Positions 17,747 to 26,295 of a DNA stretch of 64,000 nucleotides are shown here, piece after piece. This DNA is from JBBQXK01 sp038209775 (GTDB lineage: Bacteria > Pseudomonadota > Alphaproteobacteria > Rhodobacterales > Rhodobacteraceae). Every line of letters starts with the position of its first letter. The stretch's first letter is position 1. A program made the translations under genes and the position numbers. The notes beneath the pieces were generated by a model that did not search any database, was not told the DNA's origin, and saw only the letters and a list, made by a program, of their open reading frames with translations. The stretch lies in the NCBI GenBank assembly GCA_038209775.1, contig JBBQXK010000017.1, forward strand, positions 1-64,000, written 5' to 3'.

Positions 17747-18865
17747 TCAGTTGGCGGGGCGGGCTTCTGCCTCCATCTCGGCGCGGATCTGCTGGCGCAG
17801 AAGGTCGATGGGAATCCTCTGTCCCTCGCGGACAAAGTGCCAGTAGGTCCAGCCGTTGCATGACGGCGCGCGTTCCAGATGCGCACCAACCTGATGGATC
17901 GACCCGGTTACGCCATCGTGGCTCAGCGTCCCATCCGCCCGCACCCGTGCCACATGGTTGCGCAGGCCCACCAGTTCCTCACCCGGGCGCAGCATGCCGC
18001 GCTCGACGATCTGACCGAAGGGCACACGCGGTTCGGCCCGTTTCGATCCGGTCACGGCAATCGCCGACGCATCATAGGCACGCACCCTCGCCAGCCGCGC
18101 AGCGGCGATCTTGCGATACGTCTCCTCACGCTCGATCCCGATGAACTGCCGGCCCAGCATCTTGGCCACCGCCCCCGTCGTGCCAGTGCCAAAGAACGGG
18201 TCAAGCACCACATCGCCGGGATTGGTGGACGCCACCAGCACCCTATGCAGCAAGCTTTCGGGTTTCTGCGTCGGATGCGCCTTGTCGCCCGCGTCATCCT
18301 TCAGCCGCTCGTGCCCGGTACACAACGGCAGCACCCAGTCCGACCGCATCTGCACGCCGTCATTCAGCGCCTTCAGCGCCTCATAATTGAAGGTGTACCT
18401 GGCCCCCTCATCCCGGCTGGCCCAGATCATCGTCTCATGCGCATTGGTGAAACGTTTGCCGCGAAAGTTGGGCATCGGGTTCGACTTGCGCCAGACGACA
18501 TCGTTCAACATCCAGAACCCGGCATCCTGCATCGCCGCACCGACGCGAAAGATGTTGTGATAGCTGCCGATCACCCAGATGGCCCCGTTCGGCTTCAACA
18601 CCCGGCGCGCCGCTGCCAGCCAGTCACGGGTAAACGTGTCGTAGGCCGCAAAACTGGCGAACTGGTCCCAGTGATCGTCGACCGCATCGACAAGGCTGTT
18701 GTCGGGGCGGTGCAGGTCACCCTTCAGTTGCAGGTTGTACGGCGGGTCGGCAAAGATGAGGTCAACACTGCCCTCGGGCAGGCCGCGCATCACCTCGGTA
18801 CAGTCGCCCCCAAGGATTTCGTTCAGTGGCAGACGTGCTGCCTCTGGCGGTTTCGGTCGTGTCAT
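17747..18865 (-). CDS. ccrM: CcrM-type adenine DNA methyltransferase (GANTC)
   Basis: A 372-residue beta-class N6-adenine methyltransferase. FADPPYNLQL (residues 38-47) is the catalytic DPPY; HPTQKPESLL (197-206) and LDPFFGTGTTGAVA (221-234) form the AdoMet site. The C-terminal roughly 100 residues, ending in the GWTYWHFVREGQR block, match the extra domain that sets CcrM apart from shorter methylases. The start at 18865 (MTRPKPPEAA) has GAGG 7 bases upstream and gives the usual length; an in-frame ATG at 18922 is less likely because it lies among the GANTC sites. The enzyme methylates GANTC after replication and drives cell-cycle gene expression. A strong terminator follows. Confidence 0.95.
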   Translation of the reverse strand: MTRPKPPEAARLPLNEILGGDCTEVMRGLPEGSVDLIFADPPYNLQLKGDLHRPDNSLVDAVDDHWDQFASFAAYDTFTRDWLAAARRVLKPNGAIWVIGSYHNIFRVGAAMQDAGFWMLNDVVWRKSNPMPNFRGKRFTNAHETMIWASRDEGARYTFNYEALKALNDGVQMRSDWVLPLCTGHERLKDDAGDKAHPTQKPESLLHRVLVASTNPGDVVLDPFFGTGTTGAVAKMLGRQFIGIEREETYRKIAAARLARVRAYDASAIAVTGSKRAEPRVPFGQIVERGMLRPGEELVGLRNHVARVRADGTLSHDGVTGSIHQVGAHLERAPSCNGWTYWHFVREGQRIPIDLLRQQIRAEMEAEARPAN

Positions 18866-18915
18866 TCTCTGCCTCGTCCCCCGGCGTTGATCCGCCGTTT
18901 GTTCGCCCAAAGGAT

Positions 18916-18954
18916 GAGTCAAACACGATTCGCCGTCAAATTCTTTATTGAATC
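18916..18954 (-). promoter_or_regulatory. Cluster of three GANTC methylation sites upstream of ccrM
   Basis: GAGTC (18916-18920), GATTC (18927-18931) and GAATC (18950-18954) fall within 39 bp, 51-89 bp upstream of the chosen ccrM start and reaching into the last codons of rnhB. In Caulobacter, GANTC sites in the ccrM leader make its promoter sensitive to methylation state; the same autoregulation is inferred here. Confidence 0.7.
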
Positions 18955-19585
18955 AGGGGGTTACAGATTTGTCTTGATACAAGGCCTTGTGGACGGGGGC
19001 GAAGGACCGTCTATGGTGAGGGGTCACCCCGAAATCTAGAAGGGCGCGGCGGTGTTCGGCGGTGGGATAGCCCATGTTCCGGTCCCAGCCGTACACGGAA
19101 AATTGTTGCGCCAAATCCACCATGATCCGGTCGCGCGTTACCTTGGCAATCACCGACGCCGCCGCAATGGACAGCACACGCGCATCACCGCCGATGATCG
19201 CCTCGGCAGGGCAGAGCAGGCCCGCAGGGATCATGTTGCCATCAACCAGCACCAGACCGGGGGCAGGCAACCCCGCCACGGCCCGCGCCATCGCCAGATG
19301 GCTGGCGCGCAGGATATTCATGTGGTCGATCTCTTCGACCGACGCAAGGCCCACCCCAACCTCGGCCATATCGAGCAACGCATCGTACAGGCGGTTGCGC
19401 GCGCGGGCGGTCAGCGCCTTGGAATCGTTCAGACCGGGGGGAATGTGGTCAGGGTCAAGCCGCACCGCTGCCGCCACCACCGGCCCGGCCAGCGGCCCGC
19501 GTCCCGCCTCATCCACCCCGGCCACCCGGGGGATGCCCCGGGTAAGGGCGGCGGCTTCACGGGTGAAATCGGGGATCGGGCGCAT
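18953..19585 (-). CDS. rnhB: Ribonuclease HII
   Basis: A 210-residue enzyme that cuts the RNA strand of RNA-DNA hybrids, including single ribonucleotides in DNA. VAGVDEAGRGPLAGPVVAAA (about residues 21-40) carries the catalytic Asp-Glu pair. LVLVDGN and the SIAAASVIAKVTRD block supply the remaining acidic ligand and the conserved Lys-Thr-Arg-Asp segment. The start at 19585 (MRPIPDFTRE) is preferred to an upstream TTG at 19621. It lies immediately upstream of ccrM on the same strand, an arrangement common in Rhodobacterales, and the ccrM promoter probably overlaps its 3' end. Confidence 0.95.
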   Translation of the reverse strand: MRPIPDFTREAAALTRGIPRVAGVDEAGRGPLAGPVVAAAVRLDPDHIPPGLNDSKALTARARNRLYDALLDMAEVGVGLASVEEIDHMNILRASHLAMARAVAGLPAPGLVLVDGNMIPAGLLCPAEAIIGGDARVLSIAAASVIAKVTRDRIMVDLAQQFSVYGWDRNMGYPTAEHRRALLDFGVTPHHRRSFAPVHKALYQDKSVTP

Positions 19586-19706
19586 TCTGTCAGTCAAACC
19601 CGCCCGGGGCCCGAAAGCCAAGCCTGAAACGGGGCGCAGAGGCTGCCCGTGCCCTCTGCGCCCCGCCCGTCACAGTACCTGCGGGGACAGGCACCGCGAT
19701 TGGGTT

Positions 19707-20234
19707 TCACCAGTGCCGGTTGCCGCGACGCTCGGGGCGGAAACCCGCGTCGAACAGGCAGTCCTGGCGATAGACGACAACCTCACGCCCCCGGATACGC
19801 ACTTCGGCGGCACAGTGGCGCGGCAGGCGGACCGATACGCCCTCTTGCTGCAGGCAGGGGCGCGAATACCAGACCTCGCGGCGGCCCCGGTCAATCAGCT
19901 CGATAGCGCATTCGCGCGGCAGTACGCGGCGCGCGGGTTCGGGGTGGGGGCGGGGGTTGGGATAGTGGCGGGGGTTGTCGTACACCGGCGGGCGCGGCGG
20001 TTGGCCGTGGGCATCATCACCGCCGCCGTCATGCCAGTTGTTGCCCCGGTTGTTGCGGTCGTCGATGGCCTTGGCGATGATCGCCAGCGCCGCAATCGCC
20101 GCAAGCGCCCGGGCCACGTCGTTGTTGTCGGCGCGGGCGGGCATGGCGGCGGCGGTCATCGCGGCCAGGGCAAGGGCGGCAGCAGCAACGGCTCCTGCAA
20201 ACCGGCGGCGGGTCTGGGTGTGGGTGCGTTCCAT
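19707..20234 (-). CDS. Exported hypothetical protein
   Basis: A 175-residue protein of unknown function. The chosen start at 20234 has AAGGA 8 bases upstream. It opens with a Sec-type signal: basic MERTHTQTRRR, a hydrophobic Ala-rich core and a cut near MPARA. A Gly/Asn/Pro-rich linker (about residues 60-105) leads to a C-terminal domain with four Cys (in RECAIEL, SRPCLQ, RHCAAEV and RQDCLF), suggesting two disulfides in the periplasm. It diverges from another small exported protein at 20426. Confidence 0.75.
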   Translation of the reverse strand: MERTHTQTRRRFAGAVAAAALALAAMTAAAMPARADNNDVARALAAIAALAIIAKAIDDRNNRGNNWHDGGGDDAHGQPPRPPVYDNPRHYPNPRPHPEPARRVLPRECAIELIDRGRREVWYSRPCLQQEGVSVRLPRHCAAEVRIRGREVVVYRQDCLFDAGFRPERRGNRHW

Positions 20235-20425
20235 GGCGAGGGTCCTTTGCGGTGCGGAAGGGGTGGGAACCGGCAGTCCCGGTCGATGCACGAACCCTCG
20301 CCCCGCACTGGCGGGACACGCAATATCGCCGGTCTGCTATGCGATAGCGGCCCGAAATCCTGAGGCTGACATTGAATATCCGCAGGTTTCTCTGCAGATT
20401 GGCGAATGCCCGCCCAGATGGAGCA

Positions 20426-20722
20426 ATGGCCGTGAACCGCATGTTGAACCCCCTTGCCCTTGTCGCTGCAATGGCCTTTGCCTTGCCTGCAAGTGCCGCC
20501 TGCTATGCCGATTACAAGGCCAGCAAGGACGACCCCCTGCGCCTGCACTATGGCGTGATGGAGGTGCCCGACAGCGCCTGTGACCCCGGTGCTGCCGCGG
20601 GCGAAATCCGCGGCCGGTTGCAGTCTGACGGCTGGAAACTGTTGAACGTGATGTCGGTCTTCGGGCCGGAAGGACTGGACGAAAGGAAAGCCAGTGCAGG
20701 AGAATACTTCCTCCGTTACTGA
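20426..20722 (+). CDS. Small exported hypothetical protein
   Basis: A 98-residue protein with a signal peptide (hydrophobic NPLALVAAMAFALPASA, cut before ACYADYKASK) and a mature part of about 70 residues containing two Cys. The block DPLRLHYGVMEVPDSAC looks like a family I associate with Rhodobacteraceae, with no assigned function. The start could be 20426 or 20441; ribosome sites are weak for both. Its last 29 bases overlap the GTG start of the next gene, which indicates co-transcription. Confidence 0.7.
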   Translation: MAVNRMLNPLALVAAMAFALPASAACYADYKASKDDPLRLHYGVMEVPDSACDPGAAAGEIRGRLQSDGWKLLNVMSVFGPEGLDERKASAGEYFLRY

Positions 20723-21398
20723 CGGGCTGCGCGCCGGAAACCGGGTTGTCGGCTATGGCATTGCGGCCATCGTCGTCATTCTTCTGGGCGCGGCGGTGCT
20801 GCTGTTCCTGAACCTGCCCGACGCAAATGCGTTCAACGCGCGGGTCGAACGCCTGTTCGTGGAAAACGACGACCTGCGCGCAGGGGCAGAGATCAAGCTC
20901 TTGGAAATACTGGCACAATCAGGCAGTGCGTTTTCCGAGGTGCTGGTCAGTTACCGCACGATCATCTTCGTCTTGCTCGTGTTCGCCACCGCCCTGATGG
21001 TGGCGGCACTGGTGTTTCTGGTGACGATCATCGCCCTCAACCGCCGCATATCGGCGATCCAGCGGTCGGGTATCCAGGTGTCATCCATCGTCATCAGCCG
21101 CGAGGCAAGGGCGGTCTACATCAACGACATGGAGTTCGCGCTGACCGAGTCGGCCCTTGAAACGCTGTCGGTTCTTGCCGAGGCGCGGATGGATGATGAC
21201 GTGCTGACCGGCGCGCAGATCGAGGCGGTGATCTCGGGCCGCAACGCTTCTGATTGCGACGAGGCGGCTGGGGCCACGCGGGTCAAAAGGCTGCGCGATG
21301 CCTTGGGAAATCAGTTGGTGACCGAGCTTCTGGTCAAGACCATCGCGCGGCGCGGCTATCTGCTGGCGGTGGGCAAGGACGTGATCCGGATCATATGA
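20694..21398 (+). CDS. Two-TM membrane protein with C-terminal OmpR-type winged helix
   Basis: A 234-residue protein. Helix 1 (about residues 17-40) and helix 2 (about 88-115) flank a loop of about 45 residues that would be periplasmic. The cytoplasmic C-terminus (about 135-226) has the Trans_reg_C pattern: VYINDMEFALTESALETLSVL, then LTGAQIEAVI, then RVKRLRDALGNQLVTELLVK and ARRGYLLAV. This is the OmpR/PhoB/ToxR type of DNA-binding domain, but here it is C-terminal to the membrane helices, opposite to ToxR or CadC. The start is GTG at 20694, with GGAAAG just upstream, inside the previous gene. A membrane-tethered regulator is inferred; the target is unknown. Confidence 0.8.
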   Translation: MQENTSSVTDGLRAGNRVVGYGIAAIVVILLGAAVLLFLNLPDANAFNARVERLFVENDDLRAGAEIKLLEILAQSGSAFSEVLVSYRTIIFVLLVFATALMVAALVFLVTIIALNRRISAIQRSGIQVSSIVISREARAVYINDMEFALTESALETLSVLAEARMDDDVLTGAQIEAVISGRNASDCDEAAGATRVKRLRDALGNQLVTELLVKTIARRGYLLAVGKDVIRII

Positions 21399-21481
21399 CC
21401 GGGCGCACCATTGGCAAACCGCCCCGCCTGCCCCATCTTCCTTTCACTTCTTCTTAACCAGCCCCTTCTTCTGTCCGGAAA

Positions 21482-21517
21482 TATCCCACGGGGGGTGCGG
21501 GGGGTGTGAAACCCCCC
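21482..21517 (+). repeat. G-tract hairpin element, copy 2
   Basis: The element reads TATCCCAC, G6, TGC, G6, TGTGAAA, C6. The hairpin arms are 21499-21504 and 21512-21517. It matches copy 1 at 270-308, except that each of the three runs is one base shorter. It lies 51 bp upstream of the msrA start. Confidence 0.8.
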
Positions 21518-21567
21518 GCTCTTGACCGGCGTAAGGGGGGGCAACGGCCATGACAAGGAAAACGGAA

Positions 21568-22065
21568 ATGGAAACGGCAATTCTGGCGGGCGGGTGTTTC
21601 TGGGGCATGCAGGATCTGATCCGCAGGCTGCCCGGGGTCGCGGGTACGCGCGTGGGCTACACCGGGGGCGACGTGGCCAATGCCACCTACCGCAACCACG
21701 GCACCCACGCCGAAGGGATCGAGATCGTGTTCGACCCGGCGCGCATCAGCTACCGCGAGATCCTTGAGTTCTTCTTTCAGATCCACGATCCCAGCACGCT
21801 GAACCGGCAGGGCAACGACATGGGCGTCAGCTATCGCTCGGGCATCTACTATCTGTCCGACGAACAGCACCGCACGGCGCTGGACACGATTGCCGATGTC
21901 GATGCGTCGGGTCTGTGGCCGGGGCGTGTGGTCACCGAAGTGGTTCCGGCCAGCGATTTCTGGCAGGCCGAGCCGGAGCATCAAGACTATCTCGAGCGGC
22001 TTCCGCACGGCTATACCTGCCACCGCATCCGCCCCAACTGGCGCTTGCCAAAGCGCGCCGCCTGA
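21568..22065 (+). CDS. msrA: Peptide-methionine (S)-S-oxide reductase
   Basis: A 165-residue enzyme that repairs oxidised methionine (S-sulfoxide). The motif GGCFWGMQ places the catalytic Cys at residue 10. GYTGGDVANATYRNHGTHAEG and the IYYLSDEQ segment are conserved MsrA blocks. Only the catalytic Cys is clearly of the usual recycling set, apart from one late Cys in GYTCHRIR, which could be the resolving residue. The start at 21568 (METAILAGG) has AAGGA 8 bases upstream and is preferred to ATG 21550. Confidence 0.94.
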   Translation: METAILAGGCFWGMQDLIRRLPGVAGTRVGYTGGDVANATYRNHGTHAEGIEIVFDPARISYREILEFFFQIHDPSTLNRQGNDMGVSYRSGIYYLSDEQHRTALDTIADVDASGLWPGRVVTEVVPASDFWQAEPEHQDYLERLPHGYTCHRIRPNWRLPKRAA

Positions 22066-22109
22066 GTGCTATGTAACCGGGCGGCACTTGCCGCCCGGCC
22101 AATTCGGGG

Positions 22110-22880
22110 TCAGGTCGACCGCAGCAGAACCTTGGTCGAATCGACGGCCTGCGACACCCGGGCAAGCTCTGTCATCGTGGTGGGCGAGTTGCCGGCCGAC
22201 CGCAACAGCGTGGTGGACAACTCCGTGATCACCGCATCCGCCGCGCGGTTGGCGGCGACGACGCGGTCGGGGGCCACGGCCACGATCGGGCGGGTGGTGG
22301 TGCGTTTGACATTGCCCACTTGCGCAGTGCGGCGGACGGGTGGTTGCCGCGGGTCAGCGTTCTGCTGGGCTATAGCCTGCAGCTTGGCCGAGGCGGCAAG
22401 GATTTCGGACTTGGCCTTGCTGTAGTTGCTGGTTCTGGGCATTTTCTGCGCCATCCGGGCCAACTCGTCGCTGATGCAGTCGATGCGCCAGACGTCCGTA
22501 TATTGTCCACAATGCTCGACCCCGGTTCCGATGCTGTCGACCACGATGTCGGTCTTGCCCGGGCCGGACTTGTGAAATGTGGACCCGCTGCCTTCGCATT
22601 CGACAAGGATCGGGGCGTTCTCGTCGGGCTGCCCGAAACCGAAGCCGGTAGTGAAGCTGTCTCCACCGTCACCCTCACCACCGCCAACACTGTCACCGCC
22701 GCCCTGATCTTCGTCGCGATTGAAATTATTGTCGTTGCAGCCCACCATCATCGGTGGCGCGGCTTGTGGCACGAAAACGCGGGTCAGCGTGCCCGGGCCA
22801 GCAACGGGGGCTGTAAAGGCGGGCAACGTCGTCAGGCACAGCGCGGCTGCCCCGGCAACAAAACGTGGGAGTAGCTTCAT
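22110..22880 (-). CDS. Exported hypothetical protein next to the caspase-like gene
   Basis: A 256-residue protein of unknown function. The start at 22880 (MKLLPRFVAGAAALCLTT) has AAGGA upstream, and the frame beyond it is not needed. A signal peptide (cut near AFTAPV) precedes a Gly/Asp-rich low-complexity stretch (about residues 55-80), a Cys-containing middle (VECEGSG, EHCGQY, RIDCISDE) and an Ala-rich, probably helical C-terminus. It follows the caspase-like gene by 51 bp on the same strand, so the two may share a transcript and both would act in the periplasm. Confidence 0.75.
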   Translation of the reverse strand: MKLLPRFVAGAAALCLTTLPAFTAPVAGPGTLTRVFVPQAAPPMMVGCNDNNFNRDEDQGGGDSVGGGEGDGGDSFTTGFGFGQPDENAPILVECEGSGSTFHKSGPGKTDIVVDSIGTGVEHCGQYTDVWRIDCISDELARMAQKMPRTSNYSKAKSEILAASAKLQAIAQQNADPRQPPVRRTAQVGNVKRTTTRPIVAVAPDRVVAANRAADAVITELSTTLLRSAGNSPTTMTELARVSQAVDSTKVLLRST

Positions 22881-22931
22881 CTTGCAATTCCTTTCAAAGT
22901 TTCCTCCGGGCACAACTGCCGAAGGTCGGTT

Positions 22932-24407
22932 TCAAATCTTCAGTCCGAACGCCGCCCGCAGCGCCTTTATCGTTCCCGGGCCGAACGCACCATCCAGCGC
23001 ACCGGCATAGAACCCGGATTCCGACAACCGGCCCTGCAGCGCCTTGCGTGTTTCAAGCGTGAACATGTTCGGCTTTTCCGAGAGAATATCAAGCACGTCA
23101 GTCGAGCCTGAGCGGAGTGCGTCATACAGGTATCCTGCCGCCGCCGCCTTGTCCTTGGTGGGGATCCGACCATCGTCGATCAGGGCGGCAAAGTTGAACA
23201 GCGCCTCTGGGTGGCGCAGGTTCGCGGCGCGTTCAAACAGCTTCAGCGCCGCTTCCGGGTCGGGGGTCAGGCCAAGCCCGCCCTGATAATGCATGAACCC
23301 AAGGTCGTTGATCGCCTTGGCATAATCCTGATCCGCCGCCTGCTGATACAGGTCCAGTGCGCGCGCCGGGTCTGGTTCGACGCCGATACCCTGTTCGTAA
23401 AGCTTGGCCAGTTCAAACTGCGCCTCGGGGCTGCCTGCGGCGGCGGCGCGGGTCAAAAGATCAAACGCCTCTTTCGGATCGAACACCTTTGCCTCGGGGT
23501 CAAGGCGCATCTGCGCCAGCCCCAGCATCGACCGCGTGTCGCCCAGATCGGCAAGGGCGGCAAGCTGTGCCTCCTGCTCGGGGCGGACCTGCGCCCATGC
23601 GACGCGGGCATCCGCCACGGGGTCGCCCTGCCCGTCCCCGGGGCCTGCCAGATAGAACGGCACACCCGACAGCGACCCATAGGTGTTGGGCTCCTGCTGG
23701 TTCAGGGTGGCTGCCAGCACCGCATCGCGCACCTGGCGGAACATCAGGCTGATCTCCAGCCCCGGAATGCGCATCTTGTCGGCAAGCGCGATGGCAAAGG
23801 GGCTGTTGCCCGCCAGACCGTCCAGCGCCACCTGACCGTCACGCGCGGCAAAGGCCACCAGCGTGCCGCGTTCGGGTGACGGCGGCGCAAGGCCGCCGGT
23901 CGCAGGGGTGCCAAGTTCACCCGGTTTCGCCGCAAGGTCCACCGCATCGCCGAACGGGTTATCGCGGCAACTGTCCAGAATCACGATCCGCATCACCCGT
24001 GCGCGGTCCACCGTGGCCAGGAAATCGTCCAGCGATACCGATTGGCGCTGAACATCGCGGACGGTCTGCACGTCGGCATCGACAGGGATCAGATAGTTGG
24101 TGCCCTGCACCTCTACTCCGTGGCCGGCATAGTAGATCAGCGCCAGATCGGCGGTTTCCGCGCGAAAGGCAAAGCGGTCCATCGCCGCGCGCAGGTCCTG
24201 ATACCCCACATCGGTGACCAGCGTCACCTCAAACCCGATGTCGGTCAGGGTCTGGGCGATCAGCCCTGCGTCCTTGACGGTATTGTCCAGCGCGCCGACG
24301 GTCCGGTAGGTGCCTTGGCCGATGACCAGCGCCACACGGTCGGTCGCCGCTGCGGCCAGCGGCAGCAGCAGAAGAATCCCGCACAGGATGAGACGGACAA
24401 AGGTCAT
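22932..24407 (-). CDS. Periplasmic caspase-like peptidase (C14) with Sel1 repeats and a peptidoglycan-binding-like tail
   Basis: A 491-residue protein. A signal peptide (residues 1-21) leads into a C14 caspase-like domain (about 22-265). ALIYYAGHGVEVQG places the catalytic His at 96, and VILDSCRDNPF places the catalytic Cys at 147, so the dyad is intact. After it come Sel1/TPR-type repeats (blocks like AQFELAKLYEQGIG and DLGFMHYQGGLG, about 310-420). The tail SGFYAGALDGAFGPGTIKAL resembles a peptidoglycan-binding domain 1 repeat. Start 24407 is preferred over 24464. Bacterial caspase-like proteins cut after basic residues and act in stress responses, defence or development; its substrate here is unknown. 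Confidence 0.9.
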   Translation of the reverse strand: MTFVRLILCGILLLLPLAAAATDRVALVIGQGTYRTVGALDNTVKDAGLIAQTLTDIGFEVTLVTDVGYQDLRAAMDRFAFRAETADLALIYYAGHGVEVQGTNYLIPVDADVQTVRDVQRQSVSLDDFLATVDRARVMRIVILDSCRDNPFGDAVDLAAKPGELGTPATGGLAPPSPERGTLVAFAARDGQVALDGLAGNSPFAIALADKMRIPGLEISLMFRQVRDAVLAATLNQQEPNTYGSLSGVPFYLAGPGDGQGDPVADARVAWAQVRPEQEAQLAALADLGDTRSMLGLAQMRLDPEAKVFDPKEAFDLLTRAAAAGSPEAQFELAKLYEQGIGVEPDPARALDLYQQAADQDYAKAINDLGFMHYQGGLGLTPDPEAALKLFERAANLRHPEALFNFAALIDDGRIPTKDKAAAAGYLYDALRSGSTDVLDILSEKPNMFTLETRKALQGRLSESGFYAGALDGAFGPGTIKALRAAFGLKI

Positions 24408-24487
24408 CGGGTTCCGTTGTTCATGCAGCGTCACAAATCTTAACGCAGACGGCGCGCCGCGCAAAGCCGCCTGCCGTCAAACCTTCG

Positions 24488-25402
24488 TCAGATACGGCCC
24501 TCTTCGCGCCATTTCGTGATCATTTCGCGGCTGACCTCGAAATGCATCGAATCCTCGCGCGAAAACGACGCGCCCCAGAACCAGCCTTCGGCCTGGAAAA
24601 AGTCGGCGATGATGGTCAGGCCAAGCTGGGTGCGTCCGTCGCCAAGCGTATCCAGCACGCCGTCGATATTGAGGTCGACCGCAAGGCCAAAGGAATGCGA
24701 TGACACCGAATTCTGCGACCCCCGGATGCGGCGTACGCACAAGGCACCCGCCGTGGCGATCCGGGCGTAAAGGTCGGCATCGACGGCCTTGATCTTTTCA
24801 AACACGTTGCGCATCGAATCGACCGCAGGGCGCAGCATCGAGACGCGGATCGGGCCGACATCCTCGGTCACCAGCATCGCTTTCAGTTTGGGATTGGTCA
24901 TCGGCTCGCAGTCGTCCGACAGGGTTTCGCGCGGCATGCCGAACATGCTGATCTGGAAACTGGGGTTGGGAACAGTGATGCCTTCGTTGTTCGTGCGCCG
25001 GCCTGCAAGATTGACCACCTGGGTATAGCTGTCGATGCCCGCGCCCAGACTTTCGGGCACATAGTTGGGGTCCGACGTATCAACCTGCGACCCGGCAGCC
25101 GGCAGCGACTGCAGCCGCGACAGTTCCTGTTCGACAACACCAAGACGGGTCTGCAGATCCTCGACCTGCTGGCGCAGTTTTTCAAGGTCGATGCGCGCGC
25201 CGCTGTCGATGGCAGCGCCGCCACTGTCGGTGCCGATCACCGGCACGGGTTGGCCCAACAGCGCCGATCCGCCCAGCCAGATCACCGGGGCCAGAACAAG
25301 GCACACCCCCACGATGATGGCCGGAATCAGCAGGTCGGCCTTGGGGGCCGGGGCGGCGGCGCGGACGGCGCCGGGTTTGGGTGGCGGGGTGGGTGGCGGC
25401 AC
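24488..25402 (-). CDS. Membrane-anchored M15 (VanY/extensin-like) peptidase
   Basis: A 304-residue protein if started at GTG 25402, which has GGAAG 8 bases upstream. An ATG at 25588 would run into the divergent OmpA-protein gene and its promoter, so it is rejected. After a Pro-rich start, one membrane helix (LLIPAIIVGVCLVLAPVIWL) is followed by a coiled-coil stretch (about residues 70-100). The C-terminal domain has SSHSFGLAVDLN (234-245) and EDSMHFEVS (about 284-292), the metal-binding pattern of M15 peptidases and extensin-like proteins that trim peptidoglycan stem peptides. It lies between the caspase-like gene and the divergent OmpA and kinase genes, so a cell-wall role is likely. Confidence 0.75.
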   Translation of the reverse strand: MPPPTPPPKPGAVRAAAPAPKADLLIPAIIVGVCLVLAPVIWLGGSALLGQPVPVIGTDSGGAAIDSGARIDLEKLRQQVEDLQTRLGVVEQELSRLQSLPAAGSQVDTSDPNYVPESLGAGIDSYTQVVNLAGRRTNNEGITVPNPSFQISMFGMPRETLSDDCEPMTNPKLKAMLVTEDVGPIRVSMLRPAVDSMRNVFEKIKAVDADLYARIATAGALCVRRIRGSQNSVSSHSFGLAVDLNIDGVLDTLGDGRTQLGLTIIADFFQAEGWFWGASFSREDSMHFEVSREMITKWREEGRI

Positions 25403-25485
25403 GGGGTCAACTTCCGGATGCGGCGATTTCCGGCTCAGTATAACAAGGCGTGACGCAAAGGAAACCGGGCTTTCAGGGAAACCCG

Positions 25486-25514
25486 TTGTCGTGGCGCGGG
25501 GGGTGGTGTAGTTT
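25486..25514 (+). promoter_or_regulatory. Candidate promoter of the OmpA-protein/kinase pair
   Basis: TTGTCG (25486-25491) and TAGTTT (25509-25514) are separated by 17 bp, about 55 bp upstream of the OmpA-protein start. They lie in the short region between divergent genes. The match to sigma-70 consensus is only partial. Confidence 0.35.
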
Positions 25515-25568
25515 TGCGCCACGGTCCGGCGTGTTTTGCCGTGGCCCGTGTCATTTGGAGGGTAGATC

Positions 25569-26285
25569 ATGGCGGGATTGCTGCGCAAGACGATGATGGC
25601 GACAGGTTTGGCGGCTGTTCTGTGGTCGCCGTTGGCAAACGCACAGACGAACGATCAGACCGGGGCGACGGCGGCAGAGTTGCAATTGTTGTTCCAGCGG
25701 CAGAAATCGCGCGGGCTGAAACTGGCCCCGAACACTGCCGTGGCACCAGTCACGACGACCGAAACCGTTGCAGCGGCGATCGGCACCGATGCGTCGGCCG
25801 TCACCGACACGGCAAATGCCGATGCGGTTGCCGAACCCGCGGCCGAACCTGCGGCGACCGAGGTGACCGTGGCCGAAGCCACCCCTGCACCCGACGCCGT
25901 GGTGGCTGACGCGGCTCCGGTCGAGGTGGCTTATCAGGAACTGGACAAGGCCGATCAGATCAACTTTCGCATCGGTTTCGATTTTGACAGCGCCGTCCTG
26001 CGCGACACCGAGGTGCCGAAACTCGCCTCGCTCTGTGCGGCGATGAAGGCGGTGGATGTGGCGGTGTTCCGCATCGTCGGCCATACCGATGCGGCCGGCA
26101 CCGAGGCCTACAACGAACGGCTGTCACTGCTTCGGGCCGAAGAGGTCAAGCGCCATCTGGTCGGCGATTGCGGGATTGAACCGGCGCGGTTGCAGGCGGT
26201 GGGGGTGGGCAAGCGCTATCTCTACAACACCGACGACCCCCGGTCAGAAGACAACCGCCGGGTCGAGTTCCAGGCGCTGAGCTGA
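25569..26285 (+). CDS. OmpA-domain envelope protein
   Basis: A 238-residue exported protein. A signal sequence (cut near ANAQT) precedes a low-complexity Ala/Val/Thr-rich linker (about residues 55-115) and a C-terminal OmpA peptidoglycan-binding domain (about 130-238). NFRIGFDFDSAVL, RIVGHTDAAGTEAYNERLS and DPRSEDNRRVEF carry the conserved Asp and Arg that bind diaminopimelate. There is no beta-barrel. The start ATG has TTGGAGGG upstream. It is 10 bp ahead of the kinase gene, so the two are made together; it probably links the kinase system to the cell wall. Confidence 0.9.
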   Translation: MAGLLRKTMMATGLAAVLWSPLANAQTNDQTGATAAELQLLFQRQKSRGLKLAPNTAVAPVTTTETVAAAIGTDASAVTDTANADAVAEPAAEPAATEVTVAEATPAPDAVVADAAPVEVAYQELDKADQINFRIGFDFDSAVLRDTEVPKLASLCAAMKAVDVAVFRIVGHTDAAGTEAYNERLSLLRAEEVKRHLVGDCGIEPARLQAVGVGKRYLYNTDDPRSEDNRRVEFQALS

Positions 26286-26295
26286 ACGGAAAGAC

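Noticed and set aside
17572..17889. N-terminal extension of the GT4 gene at 16465
   Set aside because: It runs through the ccrM terminator and into ccrM; the start MSPTRPLSIAFYAPL at 17571 is normal for the family.
25403..25588. Upstream ATG start for the M15-like protein
   Set aside because: It would overlap the divergent OmpA-protein start and its likely promoter; GTG 25402 has a good ribosome site directly before the Pro-rich segment and membrane helix.
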